Below the pieces are notes generated by a model. It saw only the letters and a program-made list of their open reading frames with translations, was not told the origin of the DNA and made no database searches. Both the position numbers and the translations under genes were made by a program. Shown here piece after piece: positions 1 through 12,669 of a stretch of DNA of 64,000 nucleotides. Origin of the DNA: Gonapodya prolifera JEL478 (lineage: Eukaryota > Monoblepharomycota > Monoblepharidomycetes > Monoblepharidales > Gonapodyaceae); contig KQ965826.1 in assembly GCA_001574975.1 (NCBI GenBank), positions 62,001 to 126,000 on the forward strand, given 5' to 3'. The first letter of the stretch is position 1. Every line of letters begins with the position of its first letter.

Positions 1-1856
1 GCAGATTGCTGCAACGATTGACGAAATCCTAAAATCGGCCGAGAACGCGAAATTCGACTACGACCCCATCCCCGCGCTACAGAATCTTCTGACGTCGGAC
101 AAGTACATCGAAGAGCTTCGCGCGATGCACGAGGACACGTTCTACGCCATGTCGTACCAGTTGGAACCCAAGGAGACTCCGGGGTCGTCTCCAAATAGAG
201 GCGCCACTGCGAATGAAAGTGGAGAGCAGCCGGAAGGAGGCGAGGAGAAAAAGAGGATTCGTGTGGGAAGGACGACCAGCCATCAAGCGATGACGCCGAG
301 CTCGACGAATGTGTTTTCAAGTAGTGGGTCCGCTGGCGCGCAAGAGAAGCAGGTGCCCGTGGATCTCCTCACGCCGGATTCGGATCTGGTATCGCACAGT
401 CCGCAGGGCAGTTCGAGTTCCTCTCCTGGTGGGGATAACACAAACAAGGCGGAAGATGTCGCTGCAACAGTTGGTCAAGGAGGAGCAGCGCCTATGAATG
501 AACCCGCAGACAACGTATCGGTCCCCGCACCAATGCTTCCCGAACACAAATCCCGCACCGTCACCGGCTATCTATCCATGGTCGTCCGGTCCCCCAAGGG
601 CGGCAACGTGGGCCGCGACGTTGTCCTGGACCAACGCAAGTGGAAGACCGTGTCGGCGGCTACCAACAAGAAGCAGAAGGGCGCAGGGTACGCCACTCTG
701 GAGGACGAAGTCGCGGATGATATGAAGTTTCTCGATATGGTACTTGGAGGGGATGTGATTGTGCCTGAGGTCGGAGGTGGAACGTGGGAGGGTGGGGGTG
801 GGATGCACAAGCAGGAGAGAAGTTCGAGTAGTAAGGGTAGCGCGCGAAAGATCGGAGGTGCGCGGAGCAGGAGGAGCACTGACGAGGCGAGTGCGAGTGG
901 GGTGGATGTGCGTGAGGCAAGCGGTACTGGCGAACGGAGAGGTAGTGGAGGGGGCGCGCCTCCCTCTGCAGGGACAACCGAAAATGAAAACAGTCGAGGC
1001 GCAAACGCTTCGGCAAACGAAAATCAAGGCTCGAATAGAGTGGCCAATCCCTCACCAACTCCGCCACCTCCATCGGCAGGCACTGGAGCTGTTGCTCTCA
1101 CGATTTCAACATACGGGAATGAAATGGGGGTGCCTGATGGGCATTCCCGGGACTCTTCGACGCTTGCGACACCATCGACCGTTGCCACGACATCGTCTGA
1201 GCAGTCGGGCGGGTCAAGGAGTGTGGCGACGCCGGAGTCCAACGTGCGCATGGACTCGCCTGGGTCGGTCGAGGGTGAACCTGGAAGCGCGACGTCGAAT
1301 CCGCACACTCGAGTAGCGTCCAATGTGAGCACGTCGGTGCGGTCAGAGAAACCTACTCTTCAGGGGACTGTCACGAAGAAGGACGAGTTGGACGCGGAAG
1401 GCAGAAGGGCGGCGAACAGGAGTTGGACAAAGGTGGCATTGGTGCTGCGAGGGTCGTCTTTACTCATGTTTCATTATCGGAAGAAGCTGCATAAAGCTTC
1501 GGGGTCGGATGAAACGTCGTCGGCTGTTCTTGATCTGGTGAGTTTGAGATTTACGTACATCAGGTTGATGTCATGTTACTGTTCACGAACGGTTCGGTGA
1601 CCGGCGTGCATGAGATCTAACATTACTTTACTTCCTACAGAAACGGCCGATACATATCATCGACCTCTCGTCGACGTCCTCCGTTGAGATTCCTTCCGAC
1701 TATACGAAGCGAAAGAACGTGTTTCGCGTCAAACCGGCGGGGAAGGCGCAGGTGCTCTTTCAGGTTGAGGACTCCAAAGACTTGGATCGGTGGATGCAAG
1801 CTGTCAGGGAAAAAATCGAGACGGTGGGTGTCTTTGATGAAGCGCCGCCACGGTGA
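1..1856 (+). CDS. Ras-type GEF with C-terminal PH domain (3' part)
   Basis: The frame is open from base 2, so the start lies outside the window. The first 55 or so residues match the end of a RasGEF (CDC25-homology) catalytic domain, finishing in FYAMSYQLEPKE, the usual 'LS..lEPR'-like terminus. A Ser/Thr/Gly-rich, low-complexity linker of about 380 residues follows. A PH domain then starts near base 1360 (LQGTVTKKD, later the Trp of RWMQAVREK). One intron (about 1540-1640, GTGAGT...CTACAG) splits the PH domain; the last exon ends APPR-stop. RasGEF followed by PH is the RalGPS arrangement. Expected role: nucleotide exchange on a Ras/Ral-type GTPase at membranes. The GTPase target cannot be read from this fragment. 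Confidence 0.75.
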
Positions 1857-2209
1857 ATAATTCGCTCAATCGATCCTTTGACAATATAATAGCTGAAGCC
1901 ACCGACCGAGCTGCCACCAGAGAACTTGATTCAGTTTCACGACCAGTAGATTGTCTTGAGCGAGCAAGGACACGTAGCGCCACTCTCTTTCATCGGGATC
2001 TATTTATTCAGAATTGTACATATCGGATGTATTTAGATTTCAAGTCAATCAACGACAGTCAGCAGCGTAAGTGTAGATATCATCAAAGTCTCAATCGCAA
2101 ACGTCATTTGCGTCGATTGTGGTCTGTCGCCCTGATGTAGGAAATGTGCCGGAGGTAACTTTCCTCCAGCAAACCTTCAAAAGCTGACCTTCACATCAAC
2201 CCTTCAACA
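1857..2209. other. Intergenic, 3' UTR of Ras-GEF and LEU2 promoter
   Basis: 353 bp with no convincing coding frame. The last 60 bp before the LEU2 ATG are pyrimidine- and A-rich with a CAACAATGG start context. No Leu3-type CCGGNNCCGG site was seen. Confidence 0.5.
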
Positions 2210-3648
<1,439 letters not shown>

Positions 3649-3783
3649 TTTGGTTGTGTTTACATACATGGAATATGTGAATGCTACGAGGTCTACACCT
3701 GATGAGGTCTATTGTGAGGGTATGATTTGATTGAAAACTATTGTAGCGACCGCAAGCAACGGGCCCACGGGACATCATCGTGT

Positions 3784-4980
3784 TTATCGTTTCTTCTTCC
3801 CCGCTTTATGTCCATGTGGCCCGGCGTGTCGATCTGTCCCTGTACTGTTCGAACCTGTTGCGCCGGCAGTACCCTTACCGCCTTTAATATATCCCTGTGC
3901 TTCAAGGATATTCCTAGCCACCGTGTTTATGTGCTTGAACCGATCGGGACCCAACTGGATTCCGCCGTACCTTGGAGGCAAGACCCGACCCGGCGTCAGA
4001 TAAAGCACTTTCACAAGTTGACATGGATTCTGCCCTCGCCGTCTCACTCACCACCTCGACACCACCACGCCCACATTCCTCGCATCCACGACCTCCAACA
4101 AATGCATTAACCGTCCACCGGCCGCCGTCTCCCCGTCGTCGTCGCAATCCTGCATCACGACCAACGCATCTGCTTTGGCTCGCCCGCCCTCAGCTGGTTT
4201 CACGATTCGGTAGGCGGATATGTTGTGTGTCGCGCGCGCGATGCGACGGTCGGTCAGAAGGTGGGACACGAAGGACTGGAAGTCGGAGGGGGAGTGGATG
4301 GGGGAGATGTGCGCGACAAAGGTGGATTTGCGATCGCTGGGTGGGTTCAAGAGGGATGACTGGAGACGGCAAGGTTAAAATACTCGATACGGGACTCACA
4401 CGAGCGGTTCTGAAGAAAAGACTTCCGGCACTGGAAGTGTTGTCGATATATTGGCGGTTCGGTCCAACGCAACTCCCTCTGCGAGGTCACTCGCGGAAAT
4501 TTCGGCGACAGGCTTGTCGTCCTCTTCTTCTTTCGTGCCAGCATGATCCTCCTCATTATGCTTTTCAGAAAATTTCTCCCCAAGTTCGTCCACCGTGACC
4601 TCTTCCTGATCCTCCGCCCCGTACTTCTCCGCGACATACTCCTTGAGCCACTCCACCCACTCGAAAACCACCACGTTGCCCTTATTCTCCTCCCACAACC
4701 CCGCGAATCGGTCTTCAACCGTCTTCAAATCCGCATCCGACAATCGAAAAGGTTCCACATCGCCATAAATAGCTCCAGGCAGCACGCTTTCGGTTGTTAT
4801 CTCCCATAACGGCGGGTCGGTCGAAGGGTACGAGTCCGGAAAGAGTATCACAAGTAAGACTCTGGCTGCCGACCCCACAGACAAGCGTATGGACACGGAT
4901 CGGTCTCCGTCATTTCGATCGCAGTCGTATATCGACGTCAGCGCGAGTATTTCGTCGTCGATTGCCGAATCGTTGTCCAT
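3784..4980 (-). CDS. IMPACT/Yih1 homologue (RWD + UPF0029 domains)
   Basis: Three exons on the minus strand: 4980-4402, 4359-4052 and 3970-3784. Residues 1-110 form an RWD domain (EILALTSIYDCD, later LFPDSYPSTDPPLWEI). After an acidic linker the second and third exons encode the IMPACT/YigZ domain: STFVAHISPI, RATHNISAYRI, DDDGETAAGGRLMHLL, and the diagnostic SRWYGGIQLGPDRFKHI, whose Trp is assembled across an intron. The C-terminus is basic (GHKAGKKKR). Known family role: competes with Gcn2 for Gcn1 and so dampens the amino-acid-starvation response. The ATG at 4980 fits the RWD start; an in-frame ATG at 5031 would add 17 residues. Its position beside LEU2 may be chance. Confidence 0.9.
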
Positions 4981-5066
4981 TTGCAGATCCCTCGGATTTC
5001 TGCTTTGGTTGAATTGATTTACTCTCATCACTCAATTTTCTCTTGACCCCGTACCTGCGTCGCACG
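4981..5066. promoter_or_regulatory. Short divergent promoter region
   Basis: Only about 86 bp separates the preferred start codons of the IMPACT homologue (minus) and the methyltransferase (plus). If the upstream ATG at 5031 is used the gap shrinks to 35 bp. The two genes must share promoter elements or have overlapping 5' ends. No TATA box is obvious. Confidence 0.45.
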
Positions 5067-5744
5067 ATGTCGCCAAAACTCTGGACAGACGTGTACGATG
5101 ACGGATTTGATGACATCGCAAGCACGCCGTTCCCCCCGATGCTGGATTCCGACATCGAGAATTCCAACCTTCTTGCACCGTACCTCCCGTCTTCTCGGGC
5201 GGTCGTCAAGGTGCGTCGACCTCTTCTTTACTGCAAACGAACACCCACTGATCGTTTGTGGACGTAGGAAGCACTCACAATGGCACTCTCGGCGATGTCG
5301 GAGCCGCGATCGCTGCTGGAGCTTGGCGCCGGGGACGGGCGATTCTGCGTGGCTGCTGTTCAGGAGTTTGAGCTTCGATTCGCCATTGGGCTCGAGCTGG
5401 ATGAGGACTTGGTCGAGATAGCTCGCGCAAAGGCAACAGAATGCGGTGTTCCCGTACTTGGTCGCGACTCGTACACCTCAGAGTCATCACGGGAGCAAGC
5501 AGGAGTGTGCATTTTCGAGTCGGGTGACCTGACAAAGAACTCTCTTGCCCGCGTGCACGCGGACATTGTCGTCGTGTGTCTTTTAGGAGAGACGAATACG
5601 CTCCCGGCGGTGCGAGACGTGATCCTGGAACATTACCGACGCGGTTCAAGGATTCTGGCCGTACTGTTTGACCTATCTAAGATTGAAGAGATGAAACTGA
5701 GAGCGTCGTCGGCGAGGGGTGGTTTGTGGTTGTACTATCAGTGA
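5067..5744 (+). CDS. Class I SAM-dependent methyltransferase (FAM173-like)
   Basis: Two exons, 5067-5210 and 5268-5744, joined in phase 0 by GTGCGT...GTAG; about 207 aa. Seven-beta-strand fold motifs: motif I SLLELGAGDGRFCVAA, post-I IGLELDEDLVEIARAKA, a GDL segment, then ADIVVVCLLGET and GSRILAVLFDLS. The short single-domain layout and ELGAGDGR loop resemble the FAM173/ANTKMT type of protein-lysine methyltransferases that modify mitochondrial ADP/ATP carrier or ATP synthase c subunit. The N-terminal 45 residues are acidic and not an obvious presequence. The substrate is therefore inference; another small protein methyltransferase is possible. Confidence 0.7.
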
Positions 5745-6011
5745 TGTTGGAGGGGCGAGAGATAGGCATTAGGCCTGGCGTCTGGTTACGCTGCTGTACA
5801 GCACGTATTGCGGCGCAATACCTCTGAAAGAACGTGAATTGCTGATTTTTCCCATGGTGATAGTGAAACTCTTAATTGACTGAACCTATACTTATGTGGT
5901 ACATAGTATTAAAACCCACGCACGATATCAGTTGATTACCCGTAAAGTACAACAGCCAAATGATGATGGAAGTGGTATGAACATCCATGCCCGGGGCCGA
6001 CACAGCCGAGC

Positions 6012-7335
6012 TCAGAACTTTAGGTTGATGAACGCCTGTAGGGCGTCAGAAAAGCTTCTCTTTCGCTCACCCCCCTTTGCAGTCTCGGCTCCCGCTCCCG
6101 CTCCCATCTCTCCCGGACCACTGAATCCTTTTCTTCCCTGCGCGTCGTTCCTCACCAAAGCGATCTTGCCCTCCCCCGCCCTGGGCAGTGTGCTCTCGCT
6201 GTCCGTGGTTGTAGGATGCGCTGCGTCGATACCGACGCCAGGCGCGAGCAGGGAGGTGACTTTGTGGACGTCGGCGGGACACGAGACTTCGACGTTGAGG
6301 TCTTTGATGGTACCGGAATCGAGACTGTACACCCATCCTGGAGCAGAAGTGGAATATTATTGATCCCGACAAGCGTGATAATGCTCACTCCGGCAAAATA
6401 CTCACCAATAACCTTGACCTCTTGTCCCAGCTTCCACGCATTCTGCACCGACTTTGTCCGACACACGCTCTCGACGCTCTTCAGCGTGTTGAACTCGACC
6501 ATCGTTTCTGCGCGGCACTTATCGTCCTTGATGCCTGTAAGCACCGATTCTTTGGCTTCGTACAGCTCTTTAATGGGGAGGAGCCAGTTGTCAAGCGTGC
6601 CGTGGTCCTTGTCGCCTGGTGGAAGGAGTGGCGTGAGGCGCTGGAGGAACGGAGACAAAATTCTTCGACTTACTCATGGCAGCATTGACACCTCCGCACC
6701 CGTAGTGCCCCACGACCTGCAGAAAACCACACAAACATCCAAATCACGATCTCAATACTTAGTGCCCCACATGACCCACCAGAATGTACTTGACTTTGAG
6801 CACCTCGACGCTGTATTGAATCGCGCCCAGCACGTTCAGGTCGGTGGAGTAGACGCAGTTGGCAATGTTTCTACGCGCAGAACGACCGCAAATGTAAAGC
6901 TCTCGGGATAGTGGGATGGTCAGCCACGTTTTGCCGGCTCACCTGTGAACGAAGAGCTCTCCCGGTTCGAGACCCAGCACGACGTTGGGAGGTACGCGCG
7001 AGTCGGCACATCCTGATAGCACAAAATTTCGCGATGATGCGTTTGGTTGGATATAACGGGCGGGTGGTTAAGTCAGGGTCCTGTCCACATCCCTGGCCAC
7101 CAATCCTGCCACGACGATGAGACGCACCTATCCATAAATACTCAGGGCTCTGTCCCTTCGCCATCTCCTCGAAGAAGCCTGGCCGCTCTCTTTCCATCTT
7201 GGCGGCCCATGCCCTGTTCTGGGCGAGAACGTCGGCCGGTGTGAGTTGGCGAGGCGCGATCGAGTTTGACCGCGGCCTGCCTGCAACTTGGGGCACGGAG
7301 AGGTCTGCGCTGTGGGGAAGTTCCGCGGTGTTCAT
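6012..7335 (-). CDS. Beta-class carbonic anhydrase
   Basis: Six exons on the minus strand: 7335-7128, 7012-6942, 6870-6780, 6716-6674, 6616-6406 and 6337-6012. Interconverts CO2 and bicarbonate with Zn. Zinc and active-site residues are present: [10 protein letters not shown] (Cys, Asp-Arg dyad), then [14 protein letters not shown] (His and Cys). Other conserved parts are GELFVHRNIANCV and [16 protein letters not shown]-type strand [13 protein letters not shown] follows the last intron. The ATG at 7335 gives a 40-residue leader with no clear targeting signal. About 80 residues after the fold (from [10 protein letters not shown] on) are an extra Gly/Ser-rich tail not usual in family members of about 220 aa. 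Exon 4 is only 43 nt. Confidence 0.92.
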
Positions 7336-7905
7336 GCGATGGGAACGTGATGGAGTGATGGATGAATTTTGTGGGGGTTTGTGTCTGGTGAAACAACGAT
7401 TCTCCGTCCGGTGACGTGAAGGAAGAGGGGCAGGCGAGGGTTTTGGGGAGACTTGAGTAACCAAACGACCTCTGTCACCGAGGATGCGTCACGACGCTGC
7501 CGTGGTTGAATGTTCTCGTCAGCGAGGCAAGTTCAAACAAAATAGGAAATAAGAAATAGGAAAAACGTGGAGTCGCCTCTCGCAACCCTATGTGCATAAA
7601 CAGTTTTGCACAGCTCAGCCTCGACAAAAATGCTCCCGCGATCTTTTCTGGGGTCATATTGACCCCGTGGTAGGTTTGCATGAGCAGACCTACAGGACGG
7701 GTTGACAAGATGGACCGAAAACACCGATTGCTGACGACCATGTGCAAATTATAGTAATGAATGACTTCTACAGTTGAAAAACATACCCTGGTTTCATGTC
7801 CAGCAGCAGCAACTCCCTTTTCCGTGCCTCGAACAATCGCGAACCATCTCACTCGAACAAACCGTGCTCGAGACCCCCAGTTCCAGCCGCAAGCATGACC
7901 TTCGC
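7336..7905. other. Intergenic between carbonic anhydrase and SF3A1-like gene
   Basis: About 570 bp. Several short open frames exist on the minus strand but none shows family motifs or good splice support. It should contain the carbonic anhydrase promoter and the SF3A1-like 3' UTR. Confidence 0.4.
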
Positions 7906-9350
7906 TCATCGCTGATACCCGTACGATGCCGCAAGGGGTGCTACACAACACAAACCCGAACAAAAGTTCGGCTCCAGCAAGTGACCTTCCACAAAGTACA
8001 AGATGAAACACTTACCGTAAAGCGCAGGTCTGGCCGGCGGGGGGTACTCCTGTCTCAGGGGCACCACCGAAGGCCCGATGGCTGATTCGGCGGGAGCCTC
8101 GTTCGGGACGGGGATGAGACCCCTGGCACGGTGCAGGGCGAGGGCGTCGGTGTCCATGGGCGTTTGTTTGGCTTTTTGGGCGACGAGGGCCTGATTGCGG
8201 TTGACGAGGAGGGAGGGGAGTAGTTGGGAGAAGGAAGAGAAAGGGTTTATTCGGCGAACTTGTATGATCAGAGAGAAGAGAGACGAGACACCAACCACAG
8301 TCGCAGTATGACCGTCCCACGCCTTCTTCTCGATCTCGGCCTGTCGCTGCAGTTGTTCCTCGATCTTCTTCTTGAGATCGACGTCGCTGGCTTCCAGGTC
8401 GAAGATGTCGCCACGGAACTCTTTGATAGCTGAAAGGTTTTGGTGGATCACGTCGTCTGCGTGGGTGTAAGTTTCGGGAGAGGGGTCCAGTGAAAGGGCG
8501 AGATGGGTGTGTCAGGTCGAAGAATGAATCATCACTTATTTAAAGTTGAGAAGGCGACCAGGAAACCCACCGTTGATGTCCAAATTACTCGTTTTCTTCC
8601 ACTCCTCGGCTTTCTCCTTCTGCTCCTTCCATCGCGGGTCGAGCAGTTCGATGCGAATGTGTTTATCTGCGTGTGCGCCAAAGGAAAAGCATCAAAATGA
8701 CTCCTCCAGCGACATAGAGCTCCGAAGCACTACTCACCCATTTCCCCCCATGGTACCCTCTCTCGACATCGTGGACAAATCTGCGCCAACGCCGCCTTGG
8801 GGTCCTTCTTCTTTCCAACTCCTATCGCGCCTCCATTTGTCGCTGCACCCACGGCGCCACTCGCAGCCGCACCTGCGGTCCCGTTCGCAAGTGCCATCTT
8901 CTTGGACTTTGGCACGTAATCCGTCCTCACCTTGAGCTGTCCCGGCTGGGCAAAGGCAGACCGAGGCACGATGACCTTCTCTGCAGGCTGCAGCGTCCGA
9001 GGACCATCGGGAGACGGCGACCGGGCACGAGGACGTTTGACGCCGGACTTGTTGGCGCCGCTCAGGGCGATTCCCGAGGAGAGGTGCTTGTGCATCTGCC
9101 TGCGGATGTCCTTCTTCACGCTGGACCCGGAAGCCACAGACGAAGGCGTGTCGGTGCCGCCAGAAGGATACGCGCTCGCGTCTGGTCTCGTTGGCGGCAT
9201 GTCGGACAGCAAGACGGGTGGCGCGGAGATGGTTGCGGAGGGAGGAGCACGAGATGGTTGTGAGACTGCGGAGTTCTTGGAGAGGAATGTGCGCGGGTTC
9301 GCGAGGGGAACGTTGTTGGCACCGGAGATTTGCGATGATTGGGGAGGCAT
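7906..9350 (-). CDS. SF3A1/Prp21-like splicing factor lacking SURP modules
   Basis: Minus-strand exons: 9350-8738, 8666-8571, 8456-8296, 8190-about 8020, and a short end to the stop at 7906. The C-terminal half matches U2 snRNP protein SF3A1: KVRTDYVPKS (compare 'VRKDYDPK'), a CPRCRERVPWGEMDKH segment, the signature HIRIELLDPRWKEQK, then a helical KEFRGDIFDLE region and AWDGHTATV. In SF3A1 two SURP modules normally lie before this part. Here the 200 residues upstream are Ser/Pro/Ala-rich and carry no SURP motif, and no ubiquitin-like domain follows. Two predicted introns are multiples of three and open, so retention would keep frame. Either a SURP-less paralogue, or 5' exons are missing from the model. 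Confidence 0.72.
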
Positions 9351-9497
9351 GGCGGTGGTTGGTTGGGCAGGAGAGGGAGTTCAGCTGGAACACTAGGACA
9401 AGTTATGTGGCAAATAGTCAAAGTGCATGGGCCGCCAGCACCCAACCCTCCAACCCCCGCAATCCATTCCTCTACCGAATTCCAAAAGTCAACCCCA

Positions 9498-10742
9498 ATG
9501 GCCTCTTCCATCGAGCACTCGCCAATGTCTTCTCGCTCTCCCGTCGTACCGTACCGAGCGCTGCTGCCGGTCCCCCTCTTCTCCCGCTCCTTCCGCTGGA
9601 AATACTCATCACGATTTCGTCAATTATCGGGGCTCGCGGCTTTTTCCGTCTTCTGGGGACTTGCCGCCTCATGCGTGATACGCTGAAACCTCACGCAGCT
9701 GTCTGTTGTCGCCATATTAGAGTTGACCCATAGTGCGGGAACGACCGACTCGTCGAGTGAAAATGCTCTGCCAGCTCTTGGGCGACAGCGCGCTGGTGCG
9801 CACGATGCCATTGCATGGAATAGAGGCAGTAACAGCAATGAGGGCACTTGATGGAGTTCTCTTTCCCAACCTCGAGGAGTTCACATTCTCCTTTCCCGAT
9901 GGGGGGAGCTACGACGACCTTCTCGAAGCTCTGTCAATGGAAGATAATTGGGTGTCCAGTACCTCTCAGCGTAGTCTACGCAAGGTTATGCTACTCCCAA
10001 CTGGGAACCACGTCGCACAATTAGCGAGTAGTGAAGCATGGCAGAACTGTATGCGAGAATGCGTCTCGCATCTTGCGAGACTCTTACCAGGAGTTCCACA
10101 CGTATCAATGGGTATTTGCGAAAGCTGCGTCACAAGCACGACCGCGAGGCATTGGGGAGCCCGATGCAGAGCATGCAAAATCAAAGCGACATGTGTGACG
10201 TGCAAGAAAATGATAAACACCGCTACATTCCAAAACCACTTTACTGGCCTCAACGACTGGGTCTGTGGCATTCGCAAAGGGCCGGACGTGGATGTTAACT
10301 CGCGTCACGATATGATGCGCTCGACCTCCCGTCATCGTGGATTTAAGGGCAGGGAAGAAGATGACTTAAGTAGCGATTATGCGATTATTAGAGCGATAGC
10401 GATGGGGATGGTACTCGGGAATGGGAGTACTTCTTGGAGGGTTGTGGAGGTGTGAAGGCAACCTGTGTCCCTTGCGGCATTCTGGCTGCGTGGAATCTTG
10501 CGGGATGGACGATTGTGACAGGATGTATTGCCCCGAGGATTTACCAAGGGCATGTCAAAAATGTGGGGATGGCTTTTGCCTGGAATGGACGCTCGAAACA
10601 CAATCGAGAAGAACGATGTGACCGAGAGGCTTGGATCGCATATTGCAATGCGTGTGGTTTATCGCACTGTCGATGGCGTGGTAGGGACTGCAAGACTGTC
10701 AAGCAGAATCATGACGAAGGAAAAGGCTTCAGAACCATCTGA
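9498..10742 (+). pseudogene. Degenerate F-box-like / Cys-rich protein gene, copy 1
   Basis: Paralogue of the gene at 30895-32071. Fragments in order: MASSIEHSP start; F-box-like LLPLLPLEILITI with GFFRLLGTCRLMRDTLKPH and CCRHIRV; a middle QLLGDSALVRTMPLHGIEA; then a Cys-rich part (HLARLLPG, GICESC, CRACKIKATCVTCKK, WVCGIRK) and CGMDDCDRMYCPEDLP with CQKC. These lie in different frames. By comparison with the other copy at least two shifts are evident: one between the start region and the F-box, and a two-base excess just after CCRHIRV near 9725. The change of frame before CGMDDC could be an intron. I treat it as a pseudogene; no known function for the Cys-rich part. Confidence 0.6.
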
Positions 10743-11064
10743 GTAAGCCGGCAAGAATTCATGATGGAAGGATGACTGTTATATTTGTAACAAACAAAAT
10801 GAATACGGAAACATATTTTCATTGGCATATTGCATCTGACCTGACGTTTGTGTGTTCCACTTTGACTTCGTTCCGCATGTAGCTTTTTTGGCATGCCCGG
10901 AACCATAGCTTTATAGGTATGCCCGGAACCACGGCCAACGTGAAAGGAAAACGTGGCGGTTGCAAATGTTCAGAAATTCACGTTGCAGTGGAGCTCTCGG
11001 TGACGACCACAGTAATCGGACACGGCTCTTGGCGAAAGCAAGCACAACGTCGACGATTCTCAGA
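10743..11064. other. Intergenic
   Basis: About 320 bp. The near-repeat GGCATGCCCGGAACCA / GGTATGCCCGGAACCA occurs at about 10892 and 10918, immediately upstream of the ankyrin gene. Nothing else recognised. Confidence 0.4.
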
Positions 11065-12058
11065 ATGTCGATTCCTCCTTGTGGGACGGACTCGTTCCCT
11101 CTGCCTATCCTCCCAAACGAAGTTATCTGCCGAATCGGACACTTTTGCCCCAATCGGCTCGCGTCAAGGGACATCACTGCGCGAGCTCTGCACCACTTCC
11201 CGACGGTAGATCGGGCGTTGATCGCGGAATCGCGATTTGGGAACGTCGCGGAGCTCGAGCGTCTTCTCGCTTGGGCGGAAGTGGACGAGCGTTATGATAT
11301 GGAATACAAAATCGACGACATGTCGGTGTGTCTGACTGTGGCATGTCGGTTTGGTCACATCGAAGCTGCAAAGCTCTTTCTGGAGCACGGGGCTGAAGCG
11401 GATGGAGAGACGGAAGGTTCTCTTTGCGCTGCCATCAATAAGAATCATGTCGAAGTTGCGAAACTGTTGATATCCAGAGGGGCGTCTGTACGATGCACGA
11501 AATGCCATCCCGCGGTACCAACCTTGGCCTTGGCTGCCGAAAGAGGGAGTGCGGATATGGTGGAAGCCCTCCTCACACATCGATGGGTTTCCCGCCATTG
11601 ATGAGGCCCTTATGCGTGCAGTTGACAAGGGACATGGCAACGTTGCGCAAGTGCTGCTTGACAACGGTGCCGCACCAGACGCCCAATCAGGTCTTGCATT
11701 CACCACCGCCATTGATCGTCACGACTTGACCGTGCTCAATCTTTTACTCCCATGTGCACCCCCGTCTGTGGACTTGGGCCCGGCCCTTGTCTTGGCTGCA
11801 ATAAAAGGATTCGCAGACGTCGTCACAATCCTTCTGGACTACGGGGCGGATGTGAACGCGATGAGCGGGTCGCCGTTACTTGGGGTAGTGCGTGGTGATA
11901 GTCATGTGGCCGTTGTGAGGGTACTCCTGGCAAGTGGCGCCGATGTTTATCTTCCTGGTGTTGAAGCGGTCATGTCAGCAGCGCGGTCGTTTATAAGCAA
12001 TACGGTGATGATCAAACTACTTCAGGAGCACATTGCATCGAACAACAGCTCAGTGTGA
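11065..12058 (+). pseudogene. F-box-like/ankyrin-repeat gene with one frameshift
   Basis: Starts MSIPPCGTDSFPL, followed by an F-box-like segment LPNEVICRIGHFCPN and then about eight ankyrin repeats, for example HIEAAKLFLEHGAEADGE, HVEVAKLLISRGASV, GNVAQVLLDNGAAPDAQ and FADVVTILLDYGADVNAM. The frame changes once, near 11590: before it VEALLTH, after it FPAIDEALMRAVDKGHG. Shifting by one base there joins a normal repeat, and no intron signal fits. The rest is intact to a TGA at 12058. So this is either a very recent pseudogene or a single-base assembly error. Expected role if active: substrate receptor of an SCF-type ligase, by family analogy only. Confidence 0.7.
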
Positions 12059-12669
12059 ATGGCGGTTGGACGCTGAGGATGATCCGGTAAAGGATTTCCA
12101 GATTGCACATTTACTTTATACAACATGGTGTATAAAGTAATGAATGAAATGGCACCAAAACACAAATACTACAGGTTGATACAACAAAATTATGCGACAT
12201 GGAGATTCAAGTCAAACGAAGTGTCAGGGGGAGGTTAGGGGGGGTTTCTGCGGAGTGTCTACGGGGAAGGCCGGGGGGCACGCAGGCGGCGTGCAGGTAA
12301 CGAGTATGGGGAAACACGGGGTACGAGTACGAGACGGGCAGTGGGGGGGGAGGGGGGGGAGGTTGATGACTGGAGGGAGTTCCGAAGCAGAGCTAGTTTT
12401 GGGTAGAGCTGAGCCTCCCTTGTAACAGATACAGTCGTTTAATTCTATTTTACGCTATGTCTTATCCGCTTATGAGAGGTGGTTGCGTGTGATTTCGTTG
12501 ACGTGTCGGTGTGTGGAGGGTAGCCTCAGCGGAATTGGGCTCAGGAACCCTCACAGATGCATTATTTATGACTAACCACCGTCTACCAAAATTGGATGAG
12601 ATGTATCCCATATTTCAGCAGCTTTGAGCTTCGTGGAGACCATTACTCTTCCTCCCCCTTCTTCAAAAA
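12059..12669. other. Intergenic between convergent ankyrin genes
   Basis: About 610 bp separating two convergent F-box/ankyrin genes. It holds a perfect inverted repeat (listed separately) and a G-rich stretch at 12230-12365 with runs of seven and more G. No gene seen. Confidence 0.5.
12111..12140. repeat. Perfect 12-bp inverted repeat (hairpin)
   Basis: TTACTTTATACA (12111-12122) and TGTATAAAGTAA (12129-12140) are exact reverse complements with a 6-base loop. It lies 52 bp after the stop of the ankyrin gene, a likely 3' UTR position. Confidence 0.8.
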
